Positions 1 to 9,406 of a stretch of DNA of 58,668 nt are shown here, in pieces. Origin of the DNA: an uncultured Collinsella sp. (GTDB taxonomy: Bacteria; Actinomycetota; Coriobacteriia; Coriobacteriales; Coriobacteriaceae); contig CABSNL010000006.1 of assembly GCA_902479095.1 (NCBI GenBank), forward strand, positions 1 through 58,668, written 5' to 3'. Both the position numbers and the translations under genes were made by a program. Positions within the stretch are counted from its first letter, which is position 1, and every line of letters begins with the position of its first letter. Below the pieces are notes generated by a model. The model was not told the DNA's origin and made no database searches. It saw only the letters and a program-made list of their open reading frames with translations.

Positions 1-11
1 GCCGTTTGTCT

Positions 12-57
12 CCACCCGCGTAGCGGGTGGTTTAAAGCTGGCCGCTGCGCGGCCAGC
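12..57. repeat. Two adjacent perfect hairpins
   Basis: Two perfect short-loop palindromes sit 6 bases apart. The first has arms CCACCCGC (12-19) and GCGGGTGG (23-30). The second has arms GCTGGCCGC (37-45) and GCGGCCAGC (49-57). Each has a 3-base loop, and the spacer is TTTAAA. Neither is followed by a T-run, so they are not ordinary terminators. Paired subterminal hairpins of this kind are found at ends of IS200/IS605-type elements, but no transposase is visible and the window begins here, so that identity is only a guess. Confidence 0.45.
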
Positions 58-76
58 GGACTAAAGTCTTGAATAA

Positions 77-112
77 AAAGGGCCGATCGCGTAGCAACGC
101 GGTCGGCCCTTT
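77..112. terminator. Bidirectional rho-independent terminator
   Basis: Arms AAAGGGCCGA (77-86) and TCGGCCCTTT (103-112) enclose a second short stem, GCGT/ACGC, around an AGCA loop. A-rich and T-rich flanks suggest use from either strand: for a gene left of the window and for the methyltransferase that ends at 168. Confidence 0.7.
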
Positions 113-167
113 ACGTTTGCCTAGATAAAACCCACCAAAATAAACCTGTCCCTTTTTTGGCTGGTTG

Positions 168-983
168 TTAGCTGTGGCGGTACTCGGCGATGATGAAGTC
201 GATATCGGTTTGGAGCGTGTCCAGGTTTGCCAGGCGCTCTTTGTCGGCAGGGCGCGTGCGATAGTAGTACGGCGTCATCTGGAACACCGCCTCGATATCG
301 GCCTGAGTCTGAAGCGTAATATTCGCGGACACCTGCTGCGTTCCAACCAGCTTGAGCTCCGTTGTTTGTGGCAGCTTCTCATCGTTAAGGTACGGCGTGT
401 CGTAGAGTACCTCCTTGAGCCCAAAGAGGTGACGAGCACCCGGCACCACGGTGTAGAGCGAACCCTCCGGCGCCAGCACGCGGGCAGACTCGCGCTCGTT
501 AAAGGGGGCAAAGAGCTCGGTCACCATATCGAAGGCGCCATCGGCCACGGGGATGTCCTTCATGTTGGCCACGAAGTAGGTCGCATCGCCGCGCTTGGCG
601 GCCAGGCGCACCATCTCCTTGCCCAGGTCAAAACCGTAAGCATCTACGCCCGGCACCGCGCCCATGGCACTGGTGTAATAGCCCTCGCCACAGCAAATAT
701 CGAGCAGCGTCATGGGGCCGTTCGCAGACGTGGCGCGCCCAGACACCTGCTTGCGCACCAGCTCGACCATCGCATCGCGCAACGGCGCGTAGTATCCACG
801 GTTCAAAAAGTCACGACGGCTGCGCGCCTGCGACTTGGGATCGCCCATGGAGTCGCCGCTCTTGGACGAGCGCAGTAGATATAGATAACCCTCGCGCGCA
901 CGGTCAAACCGGTGTCCGCCCGCGCATGCGACCCCACGCTCATCGTCCACCAACGGTTCATGGCAAACGGGACACAACAACAT
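168..983 (-). CDS. RlmA-type 23S rRNA (guanine-N1)-methyltransferase
   Basis: This 271-residue protein is a SAM-dependent methyltransferase of the RlmA(I)/RlmA(II) group, which methylates a guanine N1 in 23S rRNA helix 35. The N-terminus has a zinc-binding module: CPVC near residue 5, then further Cys and His in VACAGGHRFD. The family phrase 'REGYLYLL' follows. The Rossmann SAM motif is LLDICCGEGYYT, about residues 93-104. The start is the first ATG, preceded by AAGGAGT. Family-typical length. The gene appears monocistronic. Some RlmA(II) members confer tylosin or mycinamicin resistance, but the sequence alone does not separate I from II. Confidence 0.88.
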   Translation of the reverse strand: MLLCPVCHEPLVDDERGVACAGGHRFDRAREGYLYLLRSSKSGDSMGDPKSQARSRRDFLNRGYYAPLRDAMVELVRKQVSGRATSANGPMTLLDICCGEGYYTSAMGAVPGVDAYGFDLGKEMVRLAAKRGDATYFVANMKDIPVADGAFDMVTELFAPFNERESARVLAPEGSLYTVVPGARHLFGLKEVLYDTPYLNDEKLPQTTELKLVGTQQVSANITLQTQADIEAVFQMTPYYYRTRPADKERLANLDTLQTDIDFIIAEYRHS

Positions 984-1040
984 GGCAACTCCTTAGCGCG
1001 AACAACACAACGCCCACCATTGTCGCACGCCTTCCCCACC

Positions 1041-1113
1041 TAGTCATTGGGGACGTTCTTGAATGACTAGTTAGAAGATACGTTCTTGAATGACTAGTTA
1101 GAAGAGATAAGGA
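1041..1113. repeat. Dispersed TAGTCATT-type repeat, copy 1
   Basis: Short units of the form TAGTCATT, GGGGACGTTCTT and AATGACTAGT are arranged twice in tandem. Related copies lie at 15276-15373 and 26588-26647. All three are intergenic and contain the same self-complementary parts (TAGTCATT/AATGACTA). A related GGAACGTCCC fragment follows near 1139. It behaves like a REP-type family. Confidence 0.75.
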
Positions 1114-1226
1114 GTGTCCCCAGCTGCCGGCAGAAAAGGAACGTCCCTACGTGCCGACTGGTTGCATTAGGAGTATCATCATCTGCGCAAATAAGCACGA
1201 AAGAGCATATTAGAGATTGAGAGCAT

Positions 1227-2609
1227 ATGGCTGACACCGTATCTAAGCACATTGACATGACCACCGGCTCGCTGTGGCGCAATATCCCCCTGTTCGCCTT
1301 CCCCGTGGCCGCCACGAGCATCTTGGAGCAGCTGTCGAACCTCATCGCCACGGTCATCATCGGTAACTTCTCGGGCGACCAGGGAACCCTCGCCATGGCA
1401 GCGGTCGGCTCCAATGTTCCGCTTACCAGTCTTATGCTCAACCTGTTTATTGGCATGTCGCTTGGCTCCAACGTGGTCATCGCCAACGCCATCGGCCGCA
1501 ACGATCAGAACATGGTCAAACGCGCCGTCCATACCTCGATTTTAATGGCGCTCGTGGGCTTTGTCGTCATCGCCCTGGGCGAGGTCTTTGCCGAGCCCAT
1601 GCTCGCCGCGCTCAACGTTCCCGCCGAGACCATGCCGCTCGCTTCACTCTACCTACGTGTCTTTTTGCTCAGCATGCCCTCGATTTTGCTCTACAACTTT
1701 GAGGCCGCGATTTTCCGCTCCGTCGGCATCACCCGCATGCCGCTGCAGGCGCTTGCCGTGTCCACCGTCCTCAACATTGGCCTGGACCTCATCTTTGTCC
1801 CCGTACTCCACTGGGGCGTCGCGGGCGTCGCCATCGCCACCGCCATCGCCTACACCGTCAGCGCCGCTACGCTCTTTATTCGCCTGCTCAAGACCGACTC
1901 CGTCGTCCGCGTCACCCCGCGCGACCTGGCTATCGACCCCGTCGCCCTCAAGCGCATCGTTAAGATCGGCCTGCCCGCCGGCATCCAAAGCGCTGTCTTT
2001 GCCGTCGCCAACATCATCATCCAGTCCGCCATCAACAGCCTGGGCACCGAGGTCATGGCGGCATCGAGCGCCGCCATGAGCCTGGAGTACGTGTGCTACA
2101 ACCTGCTCAACAGCTTTAGTCAGGCTTGCACCACCTTTGTGGGACAAAACCACGGTGCCCGCCAGATCGACCGTTGCACCAAGACGCTCAAGGTCTGCCT
2201 AGTCGAAGGCGGTATCGTCGCGCTCACCACGATTATCGTTATTGTCGGCCTGGGGCGCGAGATCTTGTCGCTGTTCAACAGCGATCCCAACATCGTCTCG
2301 ATCGGCTATATCCGCGTATGTTCGATCTTCCCGGCGTACGCCTTTAGCATGTTCTACGAAAACATGTCGGGCTACCTGCGCGGCTTTGGTATCTCGCTCA
2401 CGCCCGCCCTCATCACCATGATCTGCGTCTGCGGCATCCGCTTCTACTGGGTGTTCTGCGTGTTCCCGCACTTCCGCACCTTTGCGAACATCATGATGGT
2501 CTACCCCATCAGCCTGGGCACCACGGCGTTCTTTATGGTCGTAGCGGTATTGCTCTGCCACCCGGCACGCACCTATCGCGCCACCCAAGCCAAAGCGACA
2601 GCCCGCTAA
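1227..2609 (+). CDS. MATE-family multidrug/Na+ antiporter
   Basis: A 460-residue integral membrane protein with about 12 hydrophobic segments in two similar halves, as expected for MATE transporters (NorM/DinF-like), which export cationic drugs or metabolites using Na+ or H+ gradients. Family-like stretches are 'LWRNIPLFAFPVAATSILEQ' near residue 14 and 'VGQNHGARQIDR' near residue 305. That second phrase matches the conserved VGQNxGA of MATE proteins. The start ATG has only a weak purine-rich site (GAGA). The C-terminus meets the convergent LysR gene 27 bases downstream. Substrate unknown. Confidence 0.9.
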   Translation: MADTVSKHIDMTTGSLWRNIPLFAFPVAATSILEQLSNLIATVIIGNFSGDQGTLAMAAVGSNVPLTSLMLNLFIGMSLGSNVVIANAIGRNDQNMVKRAVHTSILMALVGFVVIALGEVFAEPMLAALNVPAETMPLASLYLRVFLLSMPSILLYNFEAAIFRSVGITRMPLQALAVSTVLNIGLDLIFVPVLHWGVAGVAIATAIAYTVSAATLFIRLLKTDSVVRVTPRDLAIDPVALKRIVKIGLPAGIQSAVFAVANIIIQSAINSLGTEVMAASSAAMSLEYVCYNLLNSFSQACTTFVGQNHGARQIDRCTKTLKVCLVEGGIVALTTIIVIVGLGREILSLFNSDPNIVSIGYIRVCSIFPAYAFSMFYENMSGYLRGFGISLTPALITMICVCGIRFYWVFCVFPHFRTFANIMMVYPISLGTTAFFMVVAVLLCHPARTYRATQAKATAR

Positions 2610-2636
2610 ACACCGCACTCAACGCCACGCCAGTCA

Positions 2637-3503
2637 TTAATTGACAATATGTGAGCTCATGTAGTCGATAAAGCGCCTCGTGGCGATAGGCATGGTGTCC
2701 CAACTGCGCCAGGCTGCCACTACGTCGCGCGAGGGGGCGTGCACGATGGGCCGCACGCGAATATCGGCTCGCATGCCCTCAACGGTACGGCGATATAGCA
2801 TGCTCACGCCTAGGCCCTCCTCCACCATCGCCATGATGGTGTAGTCGTCGGTCACCTCACTCGTCACATACGGCGACAGGCCATGCGCAGCAAATGCATC
2901 GAGCACCAGGCTCTGTTCGCCCTCATCCAGCAGCACAAACGGCTCGGACGCCAGGTCGGCGAGTGTCACCTTTTCCTTTGCCGTCAGCGGATGCGCGGCC
3001 GGCAACAATGCCACCAACTCGTCGTGATAGACCACGCGCTTCTCGAGACCAGCGGTAAACCCGCGTGCCGTAAAGCAAAAGTCAACCACGCCATCGTGCA
3101 CCCACTGGGCGTTGCGCGTGTAATCGCCCTGCTTGAGGGTAAAGTGCACGCCCGGATGCAGGGCCCCAAAGTCGCGGATCACGCGCGGCAACACGGTTCG
3201 ACTCACGTTGGTAAACGTCGCAATGCGAATATCGGTCGACGAAAGCCCCAGCAGCTCCTGGCGCTTGCCCTCGAGCTCGGCCTCGGCAGTCACGATCTGG
3301 CGCAGGTACGGCAGATATTGTTTACCGTCGCGCGTAAGCGTAACGCCCTGCTTTCCGCGCTCGATAAGCGTGGTACCCAGCTCGCGCTCGAGCGCTTTGA
3401 CGGCCTGGCTCACCGCACTTTGCGTATAGCCCAGCTCGTCCGCCGCGCCCTTAAGACTGCCGCGATCGACCACCATACAAACAATCTGATACCGCGATGT
3501 CAT
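2637..3503 (-). CDS. LysR-family transcriptional regulator
   Basis: A 288-residue LysR-type regulator. The N-terminal winged HTH spans about residues 3-62 (SLKGAADELGYTQSAVSQAV), followed by the linker helix and a periplasmic-binding-like effector domain (about 85-285). The start ATG has a good GGAGG site. It is divergent from the EamA transporter at 3662 with 158 bases between starts, the usual arrangement for a LysR protein controlling its neighbour. The effector is unknown. Confidence 0.93.
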   Translation of the reverse strand: MTSRYQIVCMVVDRGSLKGAADELGYTQSAVSQAVKALERELGTTLIERGKQGVTLTRDGKQYLPYLRQIVTAEAELEGKRQELLGLSSTDIRIATFTNVSRTVLPRVIRDFGALHPGVHFTLKQGDYTRNAQWVHDGVVDFCFTARGFTAGLEKRVVYHDELVALLPAAHPLTAKEKVTLADLASEPFVLLDEGEQSLVLDAFAAHGLSPYVTSEVTDDYTIMAMVEEGLGVSMLYRRTVEGMRADIRVRPIVHAPSRDVVAAWRSWDTMPIATRRFIDYMSSHIVN

Positions 3504-3661
3504 CGTGCCTCCATATCAATGCAGCCGTAAAACGTTTTGTCAGCGCTTTTCGCGCCTACTTTAGCATTTCTTAATCATACTGAAGATACATTCGCTTTAC
3601 TACATCCACATCTGGGAGCAGAATCCTTTGTACGAAACCGTTCTGTAACAAAAGGAGTCCC
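3504..3661. promoter_or_regulatory. Divergent LysR/EamA intergenic region
   Basis: This 158-base spacer is AT-richer than its surroundings. It must hold the promoters of both the LysR regulator and the EamA transporter. I could not pick a unique LysR box (T-N11-A) with confidence. The strong ribosome site AAAGGAG lies just before 3662. Confidence 0.5.
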
Positions 3662-4564
3662 ATGGATCGCAAAAAAGCAATCGCGCTCTCATTTTCCGTT
3701 CCCGTCGCATGGGGCTTTTCGTACCCTCTCATGAAGATCGGCATGGACAGCATGAACGCCACGAGCATCGTCGCGCTACGCTGCATCGTCGCCTTTGTGG
3801 TCTGCCTGCTGCTCTTCCACAAGCGCGCGTTCCGCATCAACCGCGACCTTATGGTTCGCGCCGCCATCATCGGCGCCATCATGGCAACCGAGCTCACCTG
3901 CATGTGCCTGGGCTCCAGCCTCACCTCTGCCTCCACTGCCGGCTTTTTGCAGAGCCTGACGGTCGTGATCGTGCCGTTTGCCAACGCCGCCCTGCTGCGC
4001 CGCGCCCCCGAGCGCAAAGTGCTCATCGGCACCGCCATCGTCACCTGCGGCATGTTGCTGCTCTCGGGCACCGACTTCACCAGCCTGAATCCGGGCGCGC
4101 TCATCATGCTGCTCTCCGCTTTTATCTATGCCGGCCACATTATCGTAGCCAAGCGCTTTGTCGAAGATGTCGACCCGCTGTCCCTGGGCGTTTGGCAGTT
4201 GGGCTTTGGCGGCCTGTTCTCGGGCATTGCCGCATGCGTCTTTGGCGGTTTCACACTTCCCAGTACGCCCAGCGAGATCGTGGTCGTCGTTGCCCTCGCG
4301 CTCATCTGCTCTGCCTACGGTTTTATCACCCAGACGCTCGTGCAGCCCCACGTGCCCGCCGAGACCACCGGCTTCGCCTTCTCGCTCGAGCCAGTCTGCT
4401 CCGCCGTCTTCTCGTTCTTCCTGGTCGGCGAGGTCCTGAGCCCCATCGCCTTCTTTGGCGCCGCCCTCATCCTCACCGGCGTCATGGTGGCAACCGTCGA
4501 GCTTCCGCGCCTCCGCGCACATGGACAGGCTCGCATGGCAGGAGCGCCCGAGCACGTCTCGTAG
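3662..4564 (+). CDS. EamA/DMT-family transporter
   Basis: A 300-residue protein with ten predicted membrane helices in two EamA repeats, about residues 5-140 and 150-285. 'VPVAWGFSYPLMKIG' at the start and 'FFGAALILTGVMVATVEL' at the end of the second repeat are characteristic. DMT proteins export amino acids, metabolites or drugs; the substrate cannot be read from sequence. The start ATG follows AAAGGAGTCCC. It is probably regulated by the divergent LysR gene. Confidence 0.9.
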   Translation: MDRKKAIALSFSVPVAWGFSYPLMKIGMDSMNATSIVALRCIVAFVVCLLLFHKRAFRINRDLMVRAAIIGAIMATELTCMCLGSSLTSASTAGFLQSLTVVIVPFANAALLRRAPERKVLIGTAIVTCGMLLLSGTDFTSLNPGALIMLLSAFIYAGHIIVAKRFVEDVDPLSLGVWQLGFGGLFSGIAACVFGGFTLPSTPSEIVVVVALALICSAYGFITQTLVQPHVPAETTGFAFSLEPVCSAVFSFFLVGEVLSPIAFFGAALILTGVMVATVELPRLRAHGQARMAGAPEHVS

Positions 4565-4652
4565 ACCCCGCTCTTCATACAGCCGCGGCATAAAGGCAAC
4601 CGGTGCGCCTTTACAATAGATGCCAACAGAGCATCTGACGTAAAGGAGCCCC

Positions 4653-5378
4653 ATGGACGCCGCGACCCGCGACCGCAACATAGCAACTTGGTTGGGCGAT
4701 GCACCGCAGCCGGTACGTGACACTACGAACCAGCTGCTCGAGCGCATCGCCCTTTTGCGTGCCGAGCAGACTATCTACCCGGCACAAGACGACATCCTCA
4801 ATGCCCTCGCCTACACGCCGGCCGACCAGGTCAAGGTTGTCATCTTGGGTCAAGACCCCTATCACGGACCCAACCAGGCCATGGGGCTGTCGTTCTCGGT
4901 CCCCGCGACGCAAACCAAGTTGCCGCCGAGCCTGCGCAACATCTACAAGGAACTCAATGCCGATCTGGGTTGTCCCATTCCCGCCACAGGAGATTTAACG
5001 CCATGGGCACAACAGGGCGTCCTGCTTCTCAACACTACGCTCACCGTGCGCGAGCATGCCGCGAACTCGCACGCCAAGCTGGGCTGGAGCACGCTCACCG
5101 ACTACGTTATCGAACGCTGCTGCCAGCTGCCCCAACCGGTTGTCTTTTTGGCATGGGGCCGCTTTGCCCAGCAGATGGTCGAGGGCAAGCTCGTCGCAAC
5201 TGACGCGGGCAAGGCAACCGACAAGTTCTGTCTGGCCTCCACGCACCCCTCGCCGCTTTCGGCCAACCGTGCCACGGCAGAACTCCCCGCCTTTATGGGG
5301 TCGCGCCCCTTCTCCGCTGCCAATCGACTACTCGAACAGCACAGCTCGACCCCCGTCAACTGGACCTGCCTCGGCTAA
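4653..5378 (+). CDS. ung: Uracil-DNA glycosylase, family 1
   Basis: A 241-residue family-1 uracil-DNA glycosylase, which removes uracil from DNA and starts base-excision repair. The water-activating motif GQDPYHGP is at about residues 66-73, with the catalytic Asp and uracil-stacking region intact. The leucine/minor-groove loop motif HPSPLSA is near residue 207. The start ATG follows AAAGGAGCCCC. Length is normal for UNG. It is followed by a strong shared terminator at 5394-5427. Confidence 0.95.
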   Translation: MDAATRDRNIATWLGDAPQPVRDTTNQLLERIALLRAEQTIYPAQDDILNALAYTPADQVKVVILGQDPYHGPNQAMGLSFSVPATQTKLPPSLRNIYKELNADLGCPIPATGDLTPWAQQGVLLLNTTLTVREHAANSHAKLGWSTLTDYVIERCCQLPQPVVFLAWGRFAQQMVEGKLVATDAGKATDKFCLASTHPSPLSANRATAELPAFMGSRPFSAANRLLEQHSSTPVNWTCLG

Positions 5379-5393
5379 AAATCGATACATCAA

Positions 5394-5427
5394 AAACGCG
5401 CCCGACAGCTTTCCATCGGGCGCGTTT
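5394..5427. terminator. Bidirectional terminator
   Basis: A perfect 12-bp stem, AAACGCGCCCGA (5394-5405) with TCGGGCGCGTTT (5416-5427), has a 10-base loop and A/T-rich flanks. It lies between the convergent ung and SDR genes and can serve both. Confidence 0.85.
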
Positions 5428-5428
5428 C

Positions 5429-6109
5429 CTATTCGGGCCAAATAAATTGTGTGCGGCCGGCCTCGCCGCCATCGATCAACAGACTCTGTCCGGTCATAAA
5501 CCGGTTGGTCACGCCCACAAAGTAGATCCACTCGGCGATCTCTTGGGCGGTAGCCCAGCGTTTAAGCGGCGTGAGCTCCATAATCTGGTTCCACAGGTGC
5601 TCGTCTTCCATCACGCAACGGTTGAGCGGCGTGATAACGCCGCCCGGGTCCACACTGTTGGCGATGGCCTGCGGTGCCAGGCGGTTTGCAAGGTTCTTGG
5701 TGTAGGCAATAACGCCGCCCTTGCTGGCGGCATAGACGGGAAACTCCGACCCCGTATGCCCGCTCGCCGACCCCACATTGACCACGGATTCGATAGCCGG
5801 CGCCGGCTTGGCAGCAAGCCCCTCCCCCACAAAGGCGTAACGCTCGGTCACGTTGATGGTGCCACACAGGTTGGCGGCGATGTCATCGGCCGAATCCTGC
5901 GTACCGGCAACGTTCACGATTACCTGAGGCTCAAGGTCACCTGGAAACGAGTCAGGCTCGCGTACATCAACGACCGGATGGCGGTAGCGCTCGTGTTCGA
6001 TCGCCGCCGGCAGCAGATCAAAGCCCACTACCTCGTGGCCCTCGTCCAAAAAGCGCTGCACGCACGCGGCTCCGATACCGCCCGAAGCACCCGTGATCAA
6101 AACCCGCAT
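5429..6109 (-). CDS. Short-chain dehydrogenase/reductase (SDR)
   Basis: A 226-residue classical SDR oxidoreductase. The Rossmann NAD(P)-binding motif TGASGGIG is at residues 6-13. The catalytic Ser region (VNVGSASG) and YAASK active-site motif (Tyr and Lys) are near residues 115 and 130. The C-terminal 'GQSLLIDGGEAG' is also family-typical. Substrate unknown; many such proteins are annotated as 3-hydroxysteroid or 3-oxoacyl reductases. It starts 9 bases after the stop of the VUT transporter on the same strand, so the two are probably co-transcribed. Confidence 0.88.
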   Translation of the reverse strand: MRVLITGASGGIGAACVQRFLDEGHEVVGFDLLPAAIEHERYRHPVVDVREPDSFPGDLEPQVIVNVAGTQDSADDIAANLCGTINVTERYAFVGEGLAAKPAPAIESVVNVGSASGHTGSEFPVYAASKGGVIAYTKNLANRLAPQAIANSVDPGGVITPLNRCVMEDEHLWNQIMELTPLKRWATAQEIAEWIYFVGVTNRFMTGQSLLIDGGEAGRTQFIWPE

Positions 6110-6118
6110 ACTTGCTCC

Positions 6119-6841
6119 TTAGGCGGTTGCGTGGCGCTCGAGGTACTCGGAGCCCACATTCTCGCGCTCCCAGCCGCGCACGACCTTGTAGCCCACGGGG
6201 CTCAGGAAGACCTCGCACAGCAGCTCGGCGACAGCGCCGGTCAGCGAGCACATAAGGACCTGCACCCAGGTCCAACCAAAGAACGTGTGGCTCACCACAA
6301 TGGCAAAGACCAGGTTGTCGATAAACTGGCCAACGCCCGTGGACACATAGGAGCGGAAGGCAAAGCTCGCAAAGTTATTCTTTTTGAGCATACGGCCGAG
6401 CGACTGGTTGAGCGTGGAGTTAACCACGGCAGAAACGAGCATGGCAAGCGAAGAGCCCAGCACCACGTACCAGGTGCCACCGATGGTGGCGTTAAGGGCA
6501 GTATTGACCTCGATCATGCCCGTGTCGTAGTAGGCGCCCCACATACCGGGCGTGAGCGAGCATGCCCAAAAGCACAGGCTCACGGCCAGGTTGACCAGCA
6601 GCGCGAGGATAGAGATTTTGATGGATGCCTTGGCGCCAAAGCGCTTGCAGATCATGTCCTGGCACAAAAACGAAACCCAGCTCACCACAAAGCCACAGTC
6701 GAGCGCCAGATACGGCAGGCTGATGAGCTCTTTGTTGGCCAGCAGGTTCATCATGATAACGCTCACGAAAAACAGCGAAACCGTTGCCGCGGGAATGCTC
6801 CGCAACAGGACCTTGTAGTCCTCCATGACCTTCTTGATCAT
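6119..6841 (-). CDS. VUT/YhhQ-family queuosine-precursor transporter
   Basis: A 240-residue membrane protein with about six helices, of the VUT (DUF165/YhhQ) family. YhhQ imports queuosine precursors such as preQ0 or preQ1. Recognisable parts are 'SWVSFLCQDMICKRFGAKAS' near residue 54, matching the family's DxxxxxxG pattern, and 'GQFIDNLVFAIVVSHTFFG' near residue 167. The start ATG is 8 bases after AAAGGAG. A compact pseudoknot-capable leader (6855-6897) lies directly before the ribosome site, as in preQ1-controlled transporters. The SDR gene follows on the same strand. Confidence 0.85.
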   Translation of the reverse strand: MIKKVMEDYKVLLRSIPAATVSLFFVSVIMMNLLANKELISLPYLALDCGFVVSWVSFLCQDMICKRFGAKASIKISILALLVNLAVSLCFWACSLTPGMWGAYYDTGMIEVNTALNATIGGTWYVVLGSSLAMLVSAVVNSTLNQSLGRMLKKNNFASFAFRSYVSTGVGQFIDNLVFAIVVSHTFFGWTWVQVLMCSLTGAVAELLCEVFLSPVGYKVVRGWERENVGSEYLERHATA

Positions 6842-6854
6842 TATGTACTCCTTT

Positions 6855-6897
6855 GGTTTTAGGTTTAACGAGCAGGATATCGGACCCGAACTGCTCG
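6855..6897 (-). promoter_or_regulatory. Candidate preQ1 riboswitch
   Basis: On the minus strand a 6-bp stem GAGCAG/CTGCTC (6891-6896 with 6870-6875) closes a 15-base loop starting TTCGGGTCC. The A-rich tail GTTAAACCTAAAACC follows and runs into the AAAGGAG ribosome site. Loop bases GGGT (6884-6887) can pair with tail bases ACCT (6861-6864). This gives an H-type pseudoknot that would bury the tail next to the ribosome site. The layout, with one hairpin, 'GUUC' at the loop start and an A-rich tail, resembles preQ1-I riboswitches. The gene downstream is a queuosine-precursor transporter. Not confirmed by a covariance model. Confidence 0.5.
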
Positions 6898-6997
6898 GAC
6901 GCCCCGGTCTTGAGACGACGGTGGGTATGATAGCCGCTCACGCGGCATCAGGCAAGCAACCGGCGCGGCAGCCCCGCAGGGCCACCGCGCCGATGCG

Positions 6998-8611
<1,614 letters not shown>

Positions 8612-8750
8612 GCGGATCCTTTCTTGCATTGAGTGCATTACGTCGTTGTAACCGCACTATTGTAGCCGCGAAATCCCGCTCTAGGGCACCTATCAGGACA
8701 AATTCATCAGTTAGGGCCAGGGTAGCAGTCGATGGCGGCACTCCGCAGCA

Positions 8751-8892
8751 GTTTGTCTCGATCTGTAACATCTAGACGGTTTTTGAACCTCTACCTGTTA
8801 CAGATTTAGACAAACAGGTGGGGCCCGCCAGCAAAATCTCAATCTGTAACAGGTAGCCGTCCAAATCGGTTCCAGATGTTACAGATTGAGAT
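8751..8892. repeat. Pair of inverted TCTGTAACA hairpin repeats
   Basis: Unit 1 (8751-8816) has ends GTTTGTCT...ATCTGTAACA and TGTTACAGAT...AGACAAAC. Unit 2 (8836-8892) has perfect 16-base arms, ATCTCAATCTGTAACA and TGTTACAGATTGAGAT. The inner parts of the two units are reverse complements of each other with several mismatches (for example AACATCTAGACGG against the far side of unit 2). The pair therefore forms an inverted repeat of two palindromes, consistent with a dispersed intergenic repeat family rather than a promoter. Confidence 0.7.
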
Positions 8893-8924
8893 GAATGAAC
8901 GAGCGGGCAATCCGTATTTACCTC

Positions 8925-8970
8925 TTGCATAACTGTGTACAGTGTATATATACTGTGCTTACCGGTTATA
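8925..8970 (+). promoter_or_regulatory. gntR promoter with overlapping operator
   Basis: TTGCAT (8925-8930) and TATACT (8949-8954) are spaced 18 bases apart as -35 and -10 boxes. A dyad ACAGT...ACTGT (8940-8957) covers the -10 box, and a TATA-rich half-repeat (GGTTATATACACG) follows. A palindrome over the -10 box suggests autorepression by the GntR protein encoded just downstream. Confidence 0.6.
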
Positions 8971-9002
8971 TACACGTGTAGCCCATCAGCTAAGGAGCCG
9001 CT

Positions 9003-9383
9003 GTGGACATCATCCTATCCAATTCGAGCGACAAGCCCATCTACGAGCAGATAACCTCGCAGGTCAAAGCCCAGATCCTTTCGGGCACGCTCGCTGCGGG
9101 AGCCAAACTCCCCAGCATCCGTGCACTCGCGAGCGATCTTGGCGTGAGCGTCATCACCACCAAGCGCGCCTACGCCGACCTGGAGCAGCTCGGGTTTATC
9201 TGCACCGTGCAGGGCAAGGGCTGTTTTGTCGCCGAGGGTAACCAGGAGCTTTTGCGCGAAAACCAGCTCTGTCATATCGAAGAGCTGCTTGCGAAAGCGG
9301 CAAGCCAAGCCGAAGCCTTGGGCGTCACGCGCGGCAAACTGCACGAGATGCTCGACCTGGTAGCCCCCAAAACCATGCAGTAG
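9003..9383 (+). CDS. GntR-family (YtrA-type) regulator
   Basis: A 126-residue one-domain regulator of the YtrA branch of GntR. It has the winged HTH (about residues 10-75; 'SIRALASDLGVSVITTKRAY' is the recognition region) and a short dimerisation tail. 'KPIYEQITSQVKAQILSGTL' is the usual N-terminal signature. The start is GTG after TAAGGAG. It leads an operon with an ABC ATPase (23 bases downstream) and a permease, the standard YtrA context in which the regulator represses its own exporter until envelope stress occurs. Confidence 0.93.
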   Translation: MDIILSNSSDKPIYEQITSQVKAQILSGTLAAGAKLPSIRALASDLGVSVITTKRAYADLEQLGFICTVQGKGCFVAEGNQELLRENQLCHIEELLAKAASQAEALGVTRGKLHEMLDLVAPKTMQ

Positions 9384-9406
9384 CCATCTGCAAGAAAGGC
9401 TATACC

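Larger units (their letters stand above)
8612..9002. other. 391-base spacer with two large hairpins and gntR promoter
   Basis: No gene was found here. The left part (8751-8892) holds two long imperfect hairpins listed separately. The right part (8925-8990) is the promoter and operator of the GntR operon. Confidence 0.8.

Noticed and set aside
5447..6862. 471-codon plus-strand frame opposite the SDR and VUT genes
   Set aside because: It is antisense to two genes with clear motifs, is rich in His and Arg, and has no ribosome site.
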